A stretch of DNA of 64,000 nucleotides from Solimonas flava DSM 18980 (lineage in GTDB: Bacteria; Pseudomonadota; Gammaproteobacteria; Nevskiales; Nevskiaceae). The translations under genes and the position numbers were made by a program. The stretch covers positions 8,530-72,529 of the forward strand of contig NZ_AUFV01000008.1 in NCBI RefSeq assembly GCF_000426685.1, written 5' to 3'. Below, piece by piece: positions 49,825 through 59,663 of the stretch; positions within the stretch are counted from its first letter, which is position 1, and each line of letters starts with the position of its first letter. The notes beneath the pieces were generated by a model. That model had not been told where the DNA came from, ran no database searches, and saw only the letters and a list, made by a program, of their open reading frames with translations.

Positions 49825-51999
49825 ATGAAGCTCCGCAGACCTCTCGTTTGCGCGATGGCGGCGCTCGTCTGGCTGGCCGCCGGCCCCGCGCATGCGGACA
49901 TCACCCTCAATCTGAAGGACGCGGACATCAATACGCTGATCGCGACCGTCAGCGACGTCACCGGCAAGAACTTCATCGTCGACAGCCGCGTGCGCGGCAA
50001 GGTGACGGTGATCTCGGCTTCGCCGATGAACTCCGACAGCCTCTACGAAACCTTCCTCGCGGTGCTGCAGGTCAACGGCTTTGCGGCGATTCCGTCGGGC
50101 GGCGCGATCAAGATCGTGCCGGACGCCAACGTGAAGTGGGAAGGCGGCGCCTATACCTCGGACGGCACGCGCCTGGCCCGCGATGAAGTCGTCACCCATG
50201 TGTTCCAGCTGCAGAACGTCAGCGCCTCGCAGCTGGTGCCGATCCTGCGCCCGCTGATGCCGCAGTGGGCGCATCTGGCCGCCTATCAGCCGAACAACAC
50301 CCTGATCGTCGCCGACCGCGCCGCCAACGTGGCACGTCTCGGCGCGCTGATCCGGCAGATGGATCAGGCCGGCGACCGCGACATCGAGAACATCAAGCTG
50401 CAATACGCTTCCGCCGCCGACGTCGTGCGTACGCTGACGACGATGACGCAGCAGGACAAGCAGGCCGATCCGGCGAGCAAGCCGGCGACCATCATCGCCG
50501 ACGAGCGCAGCAACAGCATCCTGATCGGCGGTGACAAGGCCGATCGCGCGCGCCTGATCGCGATCGTCCGTCAGCTCGATGTCGAACTGCCGGACGGCGG
50601 CGCGACGCAGGTCGTCTACCTGCGCTACGCCAGCGCCGAGAACCTCGCGCCGATCCTCGAAGGCTACGCCCAGCAGGTCAAGCAACAGCAGCAGCGCAGC
50701 ACCGCCGGCACCGCCGCGGCGACGCCGGCGGCGGCCAGCAGCGCGTCCGGCGGCGGCAACGGCGACGCCCGCGTGCTCGCCGACAAGGACACCAACGCGC
50801 TGATCATCACCGCCCCGCCGAAGGCGATGCGGCAGATCCGCGACGTCATCGCCCAGCTCGACATCCGCCGCGCGCAGGTGCTGGTCGAGGGCATCGTCGC
50901 CGAAGTCAGCGCCAACAAGCAGAAGGAAATCGGCGTCGACTGGGTCGCCTACGACCCGAACCACGTCGCCGCGGCCGGCATCCTCAACAGCAGCACGCAG
51001 AGCGCGCTGTCGCGCCTCAGCAGCGTGACCACTTCCACGAGCACCAGCACCTCCGCCTACGCCTCGGCAGCCGCGTCGCTGATCGGTTCCGGCGGCACCA
51101 TGGTGGTCGGCGCCACGACCGGCTCCGGCGGCATCTACGGCGCGCTGATCCGCGCCCTGAAGAGCGACGGCGACACCAACGTGCTGTCGACGCCGTCGCT
51201 GGTCACGCTCGACAACGAGGAAGCCAAGTTCTCGGTCGGCCAGGAAGTGCCGTTCCTGTCGGGCAGCTACTCCAATACCGGCACGTCGTCGGTGTCCGGC
51301 TCGGTCAACCCGTTCCAGACGATCGACCGCAAGGACGTCGGCCTGACGCTGTCGGTGACGCCGCAGATCAGCGAGGGCGACACCGTCAAGCTGAAGATCA
51401 ACCTCGAGATTTCGGGCATTGCCAGCGGCGCCGCCGGCTCATCGAATCTGATCACCAACAAGCGCACGCTGAGCAACGTCGTCAGCGTCGAGGACGGTCA
51501 GATCCTCGTCATCGGCGGCCTGATCGACGACCAGATCCAGGCCTCGAAGAGCTCGATCCCGCTGCTCGGCGACATCCCGCTGCTCGGCGCCCTGTTCCGC
51601 AGCAACTCGATCAAGAAGAGCAAGCAGAACCTGATGCTGTTCATCCGGCCGTCGATCCTGCGTCAGGACACGCAGATCGAGTACTACTCGCGCAAGAAGT
51701 ACGACAACGTCCGGCAGTCGCTGATCGACGCCGCCAGCGGCACCGACTATCCGCTGCTGCGCAGCTTCGACACCTGGCGCGGCGACCGCCCGCCGCAGAC
51801 GGCGCCGGCCCCGACGACGTCGGCGCCACCCGCCGCGAGCCCGACGATGCCGCCGATCGAAATCGCGCCGTCGGCGACGCCGCCCGCCGGTACGCCGGAG
51901 CCGGGCGCCGCCGAACCCCAGCCGCCCGCTTCGCAGCCCCCCGCACAGGCCCCTGGCGCGATCCCGGCACCGACGACCGAGCCGTCGCCGACCCCATGA
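49825..51999 (+). CDS. gspD: type II secretion system secretin GspD
   Basis: A 724-residue outer-membrane secretin with a signal peptide (about 1-24, ending PAHA). N0-N3 domains (about 26-330) include NFIVDSRVRGKVTV and QLDIRRAQVLVEGI. The secretin core has VPFLSGSYSNTG and VEDGQILVIGGLIDD plus LLGDIPLLGALFR. A Pro/Ala/Thr-rich C-terminal tail of about 75 residues is unusually long. The start lies 2 bp beyond the gspC stop, and the stop overlaps gspE (ATGA). Confidence 0.95.
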   Translation: MKLRRPLVCAMAALVWLAAGPAHADITLNLKDADINTLIATVSDVTGKNFIVDSRVRGKVTVISASPMNSDSLYETFLAVLQVNGFAAIPSGGAIKIVPDANVKWEGGAYTSDGTRLARDEVVTHVFQLQNVSASQLVPILRPLMPQWAHLAAYQPNNTLIVADRAANVARLGALIRQMDQAGDRDIENIKLQYASAADVVRTLTTMTQQDKQADPASKPATIIADERSNSILIGGDKADRARLIAIVRQLDVELPDGGATQVVYLRYASAENLAPILEGYAQQVKQQQQRSTAGTAAATPAAASSASGGGNGDARVLADKDTNALIITAPPKAMRQIRDVIAQLDIRRAQVLVEGIVAEVSANKQKEIGVDWVAYDPNHVAAAGILNSSTQSALSRLSSVTTSTSTSTSAYASAAASLIGSGGTMVVGATTGSGGIYGALIRALKSDGDTNVLSTPSLVTLDNEEAKFSVGQEVPFLSGSYSNTGTSSVSGSVNPFQTIDRKDVGLTLSVTPQISEGDTVKLKINLEISGIASGAAGSSNLITNKRTLSNVVSVEDGQILVIGGLIDDQIQASKSSIPLLGDIPLLGALFRSNSIKKSKQNLMLFIRPSILRQDTQIEYYSRKKYDNVRQSLIDAASGTDYPLLRSFDTWRGDRPPQTAPAPTTSAPPAASPTMPPIEIAPSATPPAGTPEPGAAEPQPPASQPPAQAPGAIPAPTTEPSPTP

Positions 52000-53480
52000 T
52001 GGACACGCTGCGGCGCCCGCCGTTCACGTTCGCCAAGCGGCACGGCCTGATCGTCACCGAAGACCTCGGCGACCATGTCATCGCCGTCGCGCGCCCCGGC
52101 GTCGCGCTCGACGCGGTGCAGGAAACGCGCCGCTTCGTCGGCCGCCCGCTCAAGCTGCAGTCGGTGTCGGCCCAGGAGTTCGACGCACTGCTGTCGCGCA
52201 CCTACGAAGGCCAGACCGCGGCGACCGCGAGCCTGATGGACAGCCTGCAGGACGACGAGGCCGATCTCGACGCACTCGCCCAGGCGTTGCAGGACAACCA
52301 GGATCTGCTCGAATCCGACGACGACGCGCCGGTCATCAAGTTCATCAACGGCCTGCTCGTCGAGGCGATCCGCGAGAACGCTTCCGACATTCACATCGAA
52401 AGCTTCGAGAGCCGCCTGCAGATCCGCTTCCGCGTCGACGGCGTGCTGCGCGAGGTGATGGCGCCGCCGCGCCAGCTCGCACCGCGTCTGGTCTCGCGCA
52501 TCAAGGTCATGGCCAAGCTCGACATCGCCGAGAAGCGCCTGCCGCAGGACGGCCGCATCTCGCGCGCGTTCGGCGGCCGCAAGGTCGACGTGCGCGTGTC
52601 GACGATCCCGACCGGCGTCAATCAGGAACGCGTGGTGATGCGTATCCTCGACAAGCAGGCCGAGAAGCTCGACCTCGAACAGCTCGGCCTCGACGCGCAT
52701 TCGATCGCCGCGCTCAAGCGCATCATCCACCACCCCTACGGCATCCTGCTCGTGACCGGTCCGACCGGCTCGGGCAAGACCACGACGCTGTATTCCGCGC
52801 TGTCGGTGCTCAACGACCGCTCGCGCAACATCATGACGGTCGAGGACCCGATCGAGTACTACATCGACGGCGTCGGCCAGACCCAGGTCAACACCAAGGT
52901 CGAGATGACCTTCGCGCGCGGCCTGCGCGCGATCCTGCGCCAGGACCCGGACGTGGTGATGATCGGCGAAATCCGCGACCTCGAAACCGCCGAGATCGCG
53001 GTGCAGGCCTCGCAGACCGGCCACCTCGTGCTGTCGACGCTGCACACCAATACCGCGGTCGGCGCCGTCACGCGCCTGCGCGACATGGGCGTCGAACCGT
53101 ATCAGCTGTCGAGCTCGCTGATCGGCCTGATGGCGCAGCGTCTGGTGCGCCAGCTGTGCCGGCACTGCAAGGAACCTTACGAGGCCAGTGCCGCCGAGAA
53201 GGAGCAGCTCGACCGCGACCCGGCGCAGCCGCTGACGCTGTTCAAGCCGGTCGGCTGCCCGGCCTGCCGCCATACCGGCTACCTCGGCCGCACCGGCGTG
53301 CACGAAGTCATCGAGGTCGACCGCAAGCTCGAGGCGATGATTCACGACAACGCCTCCGAGCAGCAGCTCGAAGCCTACGCGCGCTCGCAGGGCCCCGGCA
53401 TCCTGCAGTCGGGCCGCGACAAGGTCGTCGCCGGCCAGACCACGCTGCGCGAAGTCCTGCGCGTGACGATCGAGGACTGA
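51996..53480 (+). CDS. gspE: type II secretion system ATPase GspE
   Basis: A 494-residue cytosolic motor ATPase. Walker A GPTGSGKTTTLYSAL (about residues 255-269), the Asp box (IMTVEDPIEYYIDGVGQTQ in part) and Walker B DVVMIGEIRD are intact. The zinc-binding CRHC and CPAC pairs lie near 388 and 421. The start overlaps the gspD stop codon. Confidence 0.96.
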   Translation: MMDTLRRPPFTFAKRHGLIVTEDLGDHVIAVARPGVALDAVQETRRFVGRPLKLQSVSAQEFDALLSRTYEGQTAATASLMDSLQDDEADLDALAQALQDNQDLLESDDDAPVIKFINGLLVEAIRENASDIHIESFESRLQIRFRVDGVLREVMAPPRQLAPRLVSRIKVMAKLDIAEKRLPQDGRISRAFGGRKVDVRVSTIPTGVNQERVVMRILDKQAEKLDLEQLGLDAHSIAALKRIIHHPYGILLVTGPTGSGKTTTLYSALSVLNDRSRNIMTVEDPIEYYIDGVGQTQVNTKVEMTFARGLRAILRQDPDVVMIGEIRDLETAEIAVQASQTGHLVLSTLHTNTAVGAVTRLRDMGVEPYQLSSSLIGLMAQRLVRQLCRHCKEPYEASAAEKEQLDRDPAQPLTLFKPVGCPACRHTGYLGRTGVHEVIEVDRKLEAMIHDNASEQQLEAYARSQGPGILQSGRDKVVAGQTTLREVLRVTIED

Positions 53481-53560
53481 AGATGCCTGCGTCGCCGCCT
53501 CGTCCCGATGCCGGCCGCGCCGTCGCGTCGGCGCCCGCCACGACCGGGCGCGGCTGACGC

Positions 53561-54778
53561 ATGGCCGCGTACGAATACAGCGCCCTCGACGCACAGGGCC
53601 GCCAGAAGAAGGGCCTGATCGAAGGCGATACGCCGCGCCACGCCCGCCAGCTGCTGCGCGAGCGGGGCCTGACGCCGCTCGACGTCACCCAGGTTTCCGA
53701 ACGCCGGGCCAGCGGCGGTGCGCCGTTCAGCCGCGGCGGTGGCAGCATCGGCAGCGCCGAGCTCGCCCTGTTCACGCGCCAGCTCGCGATCCTCGTGCGC
53801 TCGGGCCTGCCGCTCGACGAGGCGCTGACCGCGGTGTCCGAGCAAAGCGAGAGCAAGCGCGTCAAGCGCGTCGCGCTTGGCGTGCGCGCCGGCGTCATCG
53901 AAGGCAACTCCCTCGCCCATTCGCTGAACCAGTTCCCGAACGCCTTTCCGCCGCTGTTCCGCGCCACCGTCGAAGCCGGCGAGCAGTCGGGCAAGCTCGA
54001 CTACATCCTCGAGCGCCTCGCCGACTACGTCGAGCGCCGCCAGGTGCTGAAGTCGCGCGTCAGCCTCGCGCTGATCTACCCGGTGATCCTGACGGTGGTC
54101 GCGATCGGCGTGGTCGTGGCGCTGCTGACCTACGTCGTGCCGCAGGTCGTCGGCGTGTTCGACAGCATCGGCGCGCAGCTGCCGCTGCTGACGCGCGCGC
54201 TGATCGCCGTTTCGAACTTCCTGCGTGAATGGGGCATCTACCTGCTGATCCTGATCGCCGCCGGCGCATTCATGTTCGCGCGCATGATGCAGGCTGCGCC
54301 GTTCAAACGGCGCGTGCACGGCTTCCTGCTGCGGGTGCCGCTGATCGGGCGCCTCACGCGCGGCGCCAACACCGGCCGTTTCACGCGCACGCTCGGCATC
54401 CTGTTCGGCTCCGGCGTGCCGATCCTCGACGCCATGCGCATCGGCACGCAGGTCGTCACCAATCTGCCGATGCGCGAAGCGATCGACGAAGCGACGATCA
54501 AGGTCCGCGAGGGCGCCTCGCTGAGCCGCTCGCTGGCGGCCAGCAAGCTGTTCCCGCCGATCACCGTGCACCTGATCGCCTCCGGCGAATCGTCCGGCCG
54601 TCTCGACGAGATGCTCGATCGCTCGGCCGAGAACCAGGAGCGCGAAGTCGAGATGCTGGTCCAGACCACAGTCAGCGTGTTCGAGCCGGCGCTGATCGTC
54701 GTGATGGGCGGCATCGTGCTGCTGATCGTGCTCGCGATCCTCGTGCCGATCTTCGATCTGAACCAGCTGGTCAAGTAA
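53561..54778 (+). CDS. gspF: type II secretion system inner-membrane protein GspF
   Basis: A 405-residue platform protein with two T2SSF domains (AELALFTRQLAILVRSGLPL, about 65-84, and FTRTLGILFGSGVPILDAM, about 273-291) and three membrane helices. The N-terminus MAAYEYSALDAQGRQKKGLI is typical. It is separated from gspE by 80 bp. The next gene is glk on the opposite strand, so gspG and later genes are elsewhere. Confidence 0.95.
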   Translation: MAAYEYSALDAQGRQKKGLIEGDTPRHARQLLRERGLTPLDVTQVSERRASGGAPFSRGGGSIGSAELALFTRQLAILVRSGLPLDEALTAVSEQSESKRVKRVALGVRAGVIEGNSLAHSLNQFPNAFPPLFRATVEAGEQSGKLDYILERLADYVERRQVLKSRVSLALIYPVILTVVAIGVVVALLTYVVPQVVGVFDSIGAQLPLLTRALIAVSNFLREWGIYLLILIAAGAFMFARMMQAAPFKRRVHGFLLRVPLIGRLTRGANTGRFTRTLGILFGSGVPILDAMRIGTQVVTNLPMREAIDEATIKVREGASLSRSLAASKLFPPITVHLIASGESSGRLDEMLDRSAENQEREVEMLVQTTVSVFEPALIVVMGGIVLLIVLAILVPIFDLNQLVK

Positions 54779-54846
54779 AGCCGGGCGCCGTCCCTGCGGC
54801 CGGCGCGCGCGGCGCACGCTCCGTTGCGGAGCGCCGCCCCGCCCCG

Positions 54847-55851
54847 TCAGCCGCCGCGCCGTTCGTACAGGCCCAGCGCGCAGGCGCCGGAGCCGAGCAG
54901 GCCGACGTGCGGATGCGTGATCGCGAGCGTCGGCACCCGTTGCAGCAGTGGCTCGAAGCGCCCCTTGCGTTCGAAGCGCGTGCGGAACGCGCCCTGCTCC
55001 AGCCAGTGCACCAGCTTCTGCGTGATGCCGCCGGCGAGGTAGACGCCGTCCCAGGCGCCATGCGCGAGCACGGTGTCGCCGGTGAAACTGCCGAGCAGCC
55101 CGCAGAACAGCGCCACGGTGCGCCCGGCCAGACTGTCCGGATCGGCCTCCGCCTGCCCGGTGATCTGCGCCGGCGTCTCGGCGTCGGCGGCGACCCCTTC
55201 GATCTCGGCGACCACGCGATACAGATTCAGCAGGCCGGCCCCGGACAACAGACGCTCGGCCGACACGCGCGGATACCGCCGCAGCATCAGCTCGAGAATC
55301 TTCAGCTCGTAGCCGTCCGCCGGCGCGAAGCCGACGTGCCCGCCCTCGGTCTCGATGACGATGGTCTCGCCCTTGCGCAGCAGCAGACGGCCGACGCCGA
55401 GGCCGGTGCCGGGTCCGAGCACCGAGTAATGGCCGTCGCTGTGATCGCGCGCGAGGCGCTCGGGCATCGCACCGATCGCACGCACGTCGCCATGGCCGAG
55501 GTGCGGCACCGCATGGCCGACCGCCGCGAAGTCGTTGATCAGCTGCAGCGCGCGCAGGCCCAGCTCGGCGCGCAGTGCCTGTACCGAGAACGCCCAGGGG
55601 TTGTTGGTGATCTTGATGTGATCGCCGGTGACCGGCGAGGCGACCGCGAACACGGCGGTCTCGACCTGCGTCCCGCAAAGATCGAGATAGTGCCGGGCCG
55701 CCGCGCCGAGCGTCGGATAGTCGGCGGCCCTCAGCTCGCGAATCGCAGACAGCACCGGCCGCTGTTCGGCGTCGCCCGAAGCCAGCGCGAAACGCGCATT
55801 GGTGCCGCCGATGTCGGCGACGAGGAACGGCAGTTCGGACGTGGCGGGCAT
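54847..55851 (-). CDS. glk: glucokinase (Glk family)
   Basis: A 334-residue ATP-dependent glucokinase of the proteobacterial Glk group. It has the phosphate-binding ADIGGTNARFAL (about 12-23), LINDFAAVGHAV (about 108-119), GPGTGLGVG and EGGHVGFAPAD, with the catalytic aspartate in NDF. The gene converges on gspF. No sugar genes adjoin it. Confidence 0.94.
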   Translation of the reverse strand: MPATSELPFLVADIGGTNARFALASGDAEQRPVLSAIRELRAADYPTLGAAARHYLDLCGTQVETAVFAVASPVTGDHIKITNNPWAFSVQALRAELGLRALQLINDFAAVGHAVPHLGHGDVRAIGAMPERLARDHSDGHYSVLGPGTGLGVGRLLLRKGETIVIETEGGHVGFAPADGYELKILELMLRRYPRVSAERLLSGAGLLNLYRVVAEIEGVAADAETPAQITGQAEADPDSLAGRTVALFCGLLGSFTGDTVLAHGAWDGVYLAGGITQKLVHWLEQGAFRTRFERKGRFEPLLQRVPTLAITHPHVGLLGSGACALGLYERRGG

Positions 55852-55918
55852 GGTGCGGGTTCGGCTTCGAGGTTGGAGCCGGTCATTCTAGAGGCGCGCG
55901 CCGGCGCCTGGCGAGGCG

Positions 55919-56455
55919 TCACTGGCCGCCGCGCCAGCGGCGCACGGCCTTCTGGAAGAACATGCTGTTCGGAATCTGCACCTGGGCGCCGCCGCTTTCG
56001 CTGAGCGTGGTGTAGAGCAGATTGATCGCAACCACGCGCCCCTTCAGACCGGGCTTGTCGGCGGCATCGACCAGCTCCACCTCGTCGCCGAGCCGGAACG
56101 CGCCGACGGTGAAGATCAGGATCGCGCACAGCAGGTTCGACAGCACGCTCCAGATCGCGAAGAAAGCGATCGCGGCAACCGCCACGAAGCCGGATACCGC
56201 CGTCCACAGCACCGTCGCCGACACGCCGATCCGGCCGAGCACGGCGATCAGCGCCGCGATCCAGATCAGCGCCCGCAAACTACCGCGCAGAACGAGCGCG
56301 AGCTCGGGCGCAAACAGATAGCGGCGCGCGATGCGCTTGAGCGCGCGCGCCACCAGGCGCTGCACGATCCAGGCACCGACCAGAATGACGACGACCTGCA
56401 GCGCGAGCAGCGCCGGCGCGCTCCACTGCTGCAGGGTCGCGTAGAGCGGATCCAT
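55919..56455 (-). CDS. small MscS-like mechanosensitive channel protein
   Basis: A 178-residue protein with three hydrophobic helices (about 14-32, 58-75, 82-110) and a short beta domain (FRLGDEVELVD, IPNSMFFQKAVRRW) matching the pore helix and upper beta domain of MscS. It lacks the lower vestibule of E. coli MscS, so it is a short form. It lies between plsX and glk on the minus strand. Confidence 0.85.
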   Translation of the reverse strand: MDPLYATLQQWSAPALLALQVVVILVGAWIVQRLVARALKRIARRYLFAPELALVLRGSLRALIWIAALIAVLGRIGVSATVLWTAVSGFVAVAAIAFFAIWSVLSNLLCAILIFTVGAFRLGDEVELVDAADKPGLKGRVVAINLLYTTLSESGGAQVQIPNSMFFQKAVRRWRGGQ

Positions 56456-56487
56456 GACGACGAGGCGCGACCGGCGACGCGCTGGCG

Positions 56488-57543
56488 TCAGGCTTCGCCG
56501 GACGCGGCCTTCGGCAGCTGCGGCAGCGCAACCGCGAGCAGCCGCGAAATCCGCGCCGGCACATCATGCTGGACTTCGCGCACGGCGACGCGGATCGCCG
56601 CAGCGAAGGCCAGCGCGTCGGCGCTGCCGTGCGACTTGATGACAATGCCGTTGAGACCGACCAGGCTGGCGCCGTTGTAGTTGCGCGGATCCATGCGCTT
56701 GCCGAGCGCCTTGAGCGCCGGCATCGCCGCGAGCGCGGCGAGCTTGGTGAACGCCGAGCGCGTGAATTCCTGCTTGATGTAGTGGTAGATCAGCTTGGCG
56801 ACGCCTTCGCCGGTCTTCAGCGCGATGTTGCCGGTGAAGCCGTCGCAGACGACGACGTCGATGTCGCGCAGAAACACGCCGTCGCCTTCGACGAAGCCGA
56901 TGTAATTCAGCTGCGAGGCCTGCAGCAGATGCGCGGTCTGCTTGATGACCTCGTTGCCCTTGATCTCTTCCTCGCCGATGTTGAGCAGCGCCACCCGCGG
57001 TCGCTCGATGCCGTGGATCGCCGTGACCAGTGCCGAGCCCATGACGGCGAACTGGAACAGCTGCTCGGCACTGCACTCGGCGTTGGCGCCGAGATCGAGC
57101 ATGTGCACATGGCCGCTCATCGACGGAATCGGCGAGATGATGGCCGGCCGGTCGATGCCCGGCAGCGTCTTCAGCACGAACTTGGCGGTCGCCATCAGCG
57201 CGCCGGTGTTGCCGGCCGACACCACGGCCTGCGCACGGCCGTCGCGCACGAGGTTGATCGCCACGCGCAGCGACGAATCCTTCTTGTTGCGCAGCGCCTT
57301 GGACGGCGCCTCATCCATGCCGACCACTTCCGCGGCGTGCTGCACAGCGATACGCGCGCGCAGCAGCGCCGCCGGCTTGCGCGCCTTCAGCGCGGCTTCG
57401 ACCAGCGACTCGTCGCCGACCAGGACCAGTTGCAACCCCTCGTGCTCGGCCAACGCCAAAAGAGCGGCGTCCACGGTCGTTTGCAGACCGTGATCGCCGC
57501 CCATGGCGTCGATCGATAAAACGACGGGAGCCGTAGCGGGCAT
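56488..57543 (-). CDS. plsX: phosphate acyltransferase PlsX
   Basis: A 351-residue enzyme that makes acyl-phosphate from acyl-ACP for phospholipid synthesis. IDAMGGDHG (about residues 10-18), SAGNTGALMA and VVCDGFTGNIALK are conserved. ATG at 57543 is preferred; GTG at 57555 is possible. It follows rpmF as usual, but fabH, which normally comes next, is replaced by the MscS-like gene. Confidence 0.95.
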   Translation of the reverse strand: MPATAPVVLSIDAMGGDHGLQTTVDAALLALAEHEGLQLVLVGDESLVEAALKARKPAALLRARIAVQHAAEVVGMDEAPSKALRNKKDSSLRVAINLVRDGRAQAVVSAGNTGALMATAKFVLKTLPGIDRPAIISPIPSMSGHVHMLDLGANAECSAEQLFQFAVMGSALVTAIHGIERPRVALLNIGEEEIKGNEVIKQTAHLLQASQLNYIGFVEGDGVFLRDIDVVVCDGFTGNIALKTGEGVAKLIYHYIKQEFTRSAFTKLAALAAMPALKALGKRMDPRNYNGASLVGLNGIVIKSHGSADALAFAAAIRVAVREVQHDVPARISRLLAVALPQLPKAASGEA

Positions 57544-57561
57544 GCCCGACGGCACCGGCGC

Positions 57562-57762
57562 TTACTCGCCGGCGTCGGCCGCCGGAGCCGTGTCCACGAC
57601 CTTCTTGCCGCGGTAGTAACCGTCGGCAGTCACGTGGTGACGGCGGTGCGTCTCGCCCGAGGTCGGATCGGTCGACAGGGCCGGAGCCTGCACCTTGTTC
57701 TTCCAGTGCGCGTGGCGGTGGCCGCGTTTCGCACGGGACTTCTTGGAATCCTGAACTGCCAT
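57562..57762 (-). CDS. rpmF: 50S ribosomal protein L32
   Basis: A 66-residue basic protein with [19 protein letters not shown] at the N-terminus and [15 protein letters not shown], typical of the zinc-free L32 type. It has a GGAG Shine-Dalgarno sequence and lies in the order yceD-rpmF-plsX. Confidence 0.96.
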   Translation of the reverse strand: MAVQDSKKSRAKRGHRHAHWKNKVQAPALSTDPTSGETHRRHHVTADGYYRGKKVVDTAPAADAGE

Positions 57763-57788
57763 GTCTCTAACTCCGTCGGGCGGATGCC

Positions 57789-58304
57789 CTACTGCTGTTT
57801 ACCTAAACGCTCTTTCAGCGCCGCGAATGGGTTCTGTTCCCGGCGGACCTCCCCGCTTTCGTCCGCAGGTGCGGCCGGCGAGGCTTGGATCGCATTTTCG
57901 CACGATTCACAACGCGGCAGCATCGGCAGTGCCAGCAGGAGTTCGTCTTCGACGATCTCGCGCAGCGGCAGGCTGTCGTCCTGCACCAGATACGGATCCG
58001 CCTCGTGCAAGACGGACTGCTCTTCCTCTTCGGTATCGACCAGACGCAGGTCGACCTCGACGTGCATCGGCCAGGCGTACGGCTTTTCGCAGCGCTGGCA
58101 GCGCAGCGTCAGCGCTCCATCCAGCGTGCCGCGCAGCCGCGCTTGGCCCTGCGACTTCGACGCCTGCAGGCCGACCTGCACCTCGCCAGCGTCGTCGGCC
58201 AGCAAGGGACGCAGACGCTCGAAGCTGCGCACCGGCAATTCGCCGCGGTACGCTTGGCTCTGCGCGACGGCGGTCGATGCCCGGACGCTCTGCGGAATCG
58301 GCAT
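57789..58304 (-). CDS. yceD: YceD/DUF177 protein
   Basis: A 171-residue protein of the YceD family, linked to 23S rRNA accumulation and ribosome assembly. Two cysteine pairs, CQRCEKPY (about residues 88-95) and CESCENA (about 135-141), are conserved metal-site candidates. It is upstream of rpmF by 26 bp. Confidence 0.92.
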   Translation of the reverse strand: MPIPQSVRASTAVAQSQAYRGELPVRSFERLRPLLADDAGEVQVGLQASKSQGQARLRGTLDGALTLRCQRCEKPYAWPMHVEVDLRLVDTEEEEQSVLHEADPYLVQDDSLPLREIVEDELLLALPMLPRCESCENAIQASPAAPADESGEVRREQNPFAALKERLGKQQ

Positions 58305-58371
58305 GCTCGCTCCGGCCCCGAAAAAGGGCGCGAATCATAGTCACGCCCCCTTCAAAAGTCAAAGAATTCCA

Positions 58372-58980
58372 ATGCTTAATATCGCTTCTCCGGCCCGCAT
58401 CAGCGCCGACCGGCCGCTCGTCCTCGCATCCGGCTCGCGCTACCGGGCGGAACTGCTGGCGCGCCTTCGCCTGCCGTTCGTGGCAAAGGCCTCCGCGGTC
58501 GACGAAACACCGGCGCCCGGCGAAGCGGCCGAAGCGCTGGTGCAACGGCTGGCGCGCGCCAAGGCTGCAGCGCTCGCCAGCAGCCACCCGGGCCAGTGGA
58601 TCCTCGGCTCGGATCAGGTCGCAAGCCTCGACGACGCGATCCTCGGCAAGCCCGGCAGCCTCGAACGCGCCCGCGTGCAGCTGTCGCGCTGCAGTGGCCG
58701 CGCGGTGCGCTTCCTGACGGCGGTCGCGCTCACCGACGGCGAGCGCATGCTAGAGGCGCTGGATCTGACGCTCGTGCGCTTTCGCGCGCTGCGCGCCGAC
58801 GAGATCGAGCGCTACATCGAGACCGAACCGGCGCTCGATTGCGCCGGCAGCTTCAAGTGCGAGTCTTACGGCATCACGCTGTTCGACGCGATCGAGAGCC
58901 GCGATCCGACCGCCCTGGTCGGCCTGCCGCTGATCGCCGTGCGCCGTCTGCTGGCCGAAGCCGGAACGCCGTTGCCCTAG
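58372..58980 (+). CDS. maf: Maf-family nucleotide pyrophosphatase (YceF-like)
   Basis: A 202-residue house-cleaning pyrophosphatase (dTTP/UTP or 7-methyl-GTP). The substrate loop LASGSRYRAELLARL (about 18-32), ILGSDQVASLD (about 81-91) and CAGSFKCESYG match YceF rather than YhdE. The adjacency to yceD, rpmF and rluC is conserved. Its stop codon overlaps that of the convergent HAD gene in the sequence CTAG. Confidence 0.93.
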   Translation: MLNIASPARISADRPLVLASGSRYRAELLARLRLPFVAKASAVDETPAPGEAAEALVQRLARAKAAALASSHPGQWILGSDQVASLDDAILGKPGSLERARVQLSRCSGRAVRFLTAVALTDGERMLEALDLTLVRFRALRADEIERYIETEPALDCAGSFKCESYGITLFDAIESRDPTALVGLPLIAVRRLLAEAGTPLP

Positions 58981-59648
58981 CGGCTAGCGGCGCGCGCCTG
59001 CGCGAGCCAGACCGGCAAATCGGCCACGCGTTCGAGCAGCGCATGCGCGCCGGCGCCGAGCAGGCGCTGCGGGGCGTGCACGCCGCAGGTCACGCCGATC
59101 GCCGGCATGCCGATCGCACCCGCCATCGCCACGTCATACTCGGTGTCGCCGACCATCAGCGCCTGCTCCGGCTGCAACCCTTCGTCGGCGAGCAGCTCCC
59201 GCAGCATCAGCGGATCGGGCTTCGACGCCGTCTCGTCGGCCGTGCGCGAATTGACGATCAGCTCGCGAACGTCGACGTGGTGCGCCAGCGATCGGTCGAG
59301 GCCGCGCCGGCTCTTGCCGGTCGCGATCGCCAGGCGCAGGCCCTCGCCGTGCAGGGTGCGCAAGGCTTCGAGCCCTTGCGCGAACAGCGGCGCTTCACCG
59401 CTGCCATCAGCCAGCCAGTGCGCGCGGTAGCGGTCGAGCAGCTGACGCAGGTAGCCGACGTCCGCGTCCGGGTACAGCCGCCGCAGCGCGTCGACGAGGC
59501 TGAGCCCGATCAGCTCGCGGATCGATTCGTCCGGGCGCGGCGGCAGATCGAGCGCCGCGATCGCCCGCTGCATCGCGCCGACGATCTGCGCGGCGGAGTC
59601 GGCAAGCGTGCCGTCCCAGTCGAAAATGACGAGCCGGATGCGGTCCAT
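58977..59648 (-). CDS. HAD-superfamily phosphatase (Gph/PGP-like)
   Basis: A 223-residue HAD hydrolase with motif I FDWDGTLADSA (about 8-18), motif II ATGKSRRG, motif III lysine in TASKPDPLM and motif IV GDTEYDVAMA. It resembles phosphoglycolate phosphatases and the HAD protein beside rluC in many gammaproteobacteria. Substrate not assigned. Confidence 0.9.
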   Translation of the reverse strand: MDRIRLVIFDWDGTLADSAAQIVGAMQRAIAALDLPPRPDESIRELIGLSLVDALRRLYPDADVGYLRQLLDRYRAHWLADGSGEAPLFAQGLEALRTLHGEGLRLAIATGKSRRGLDRSLAHHVDVRELIVNSRTADETASKPDPLMLRELLADEGLQPEQALMVGDTEYDVAMAGAIGMPAIGVTCGVHAPQRLLGAGAHALLERVADLPVWLAQARAASR

Positions 59649-59663
59649 CGCGCCCCGCCCCGC

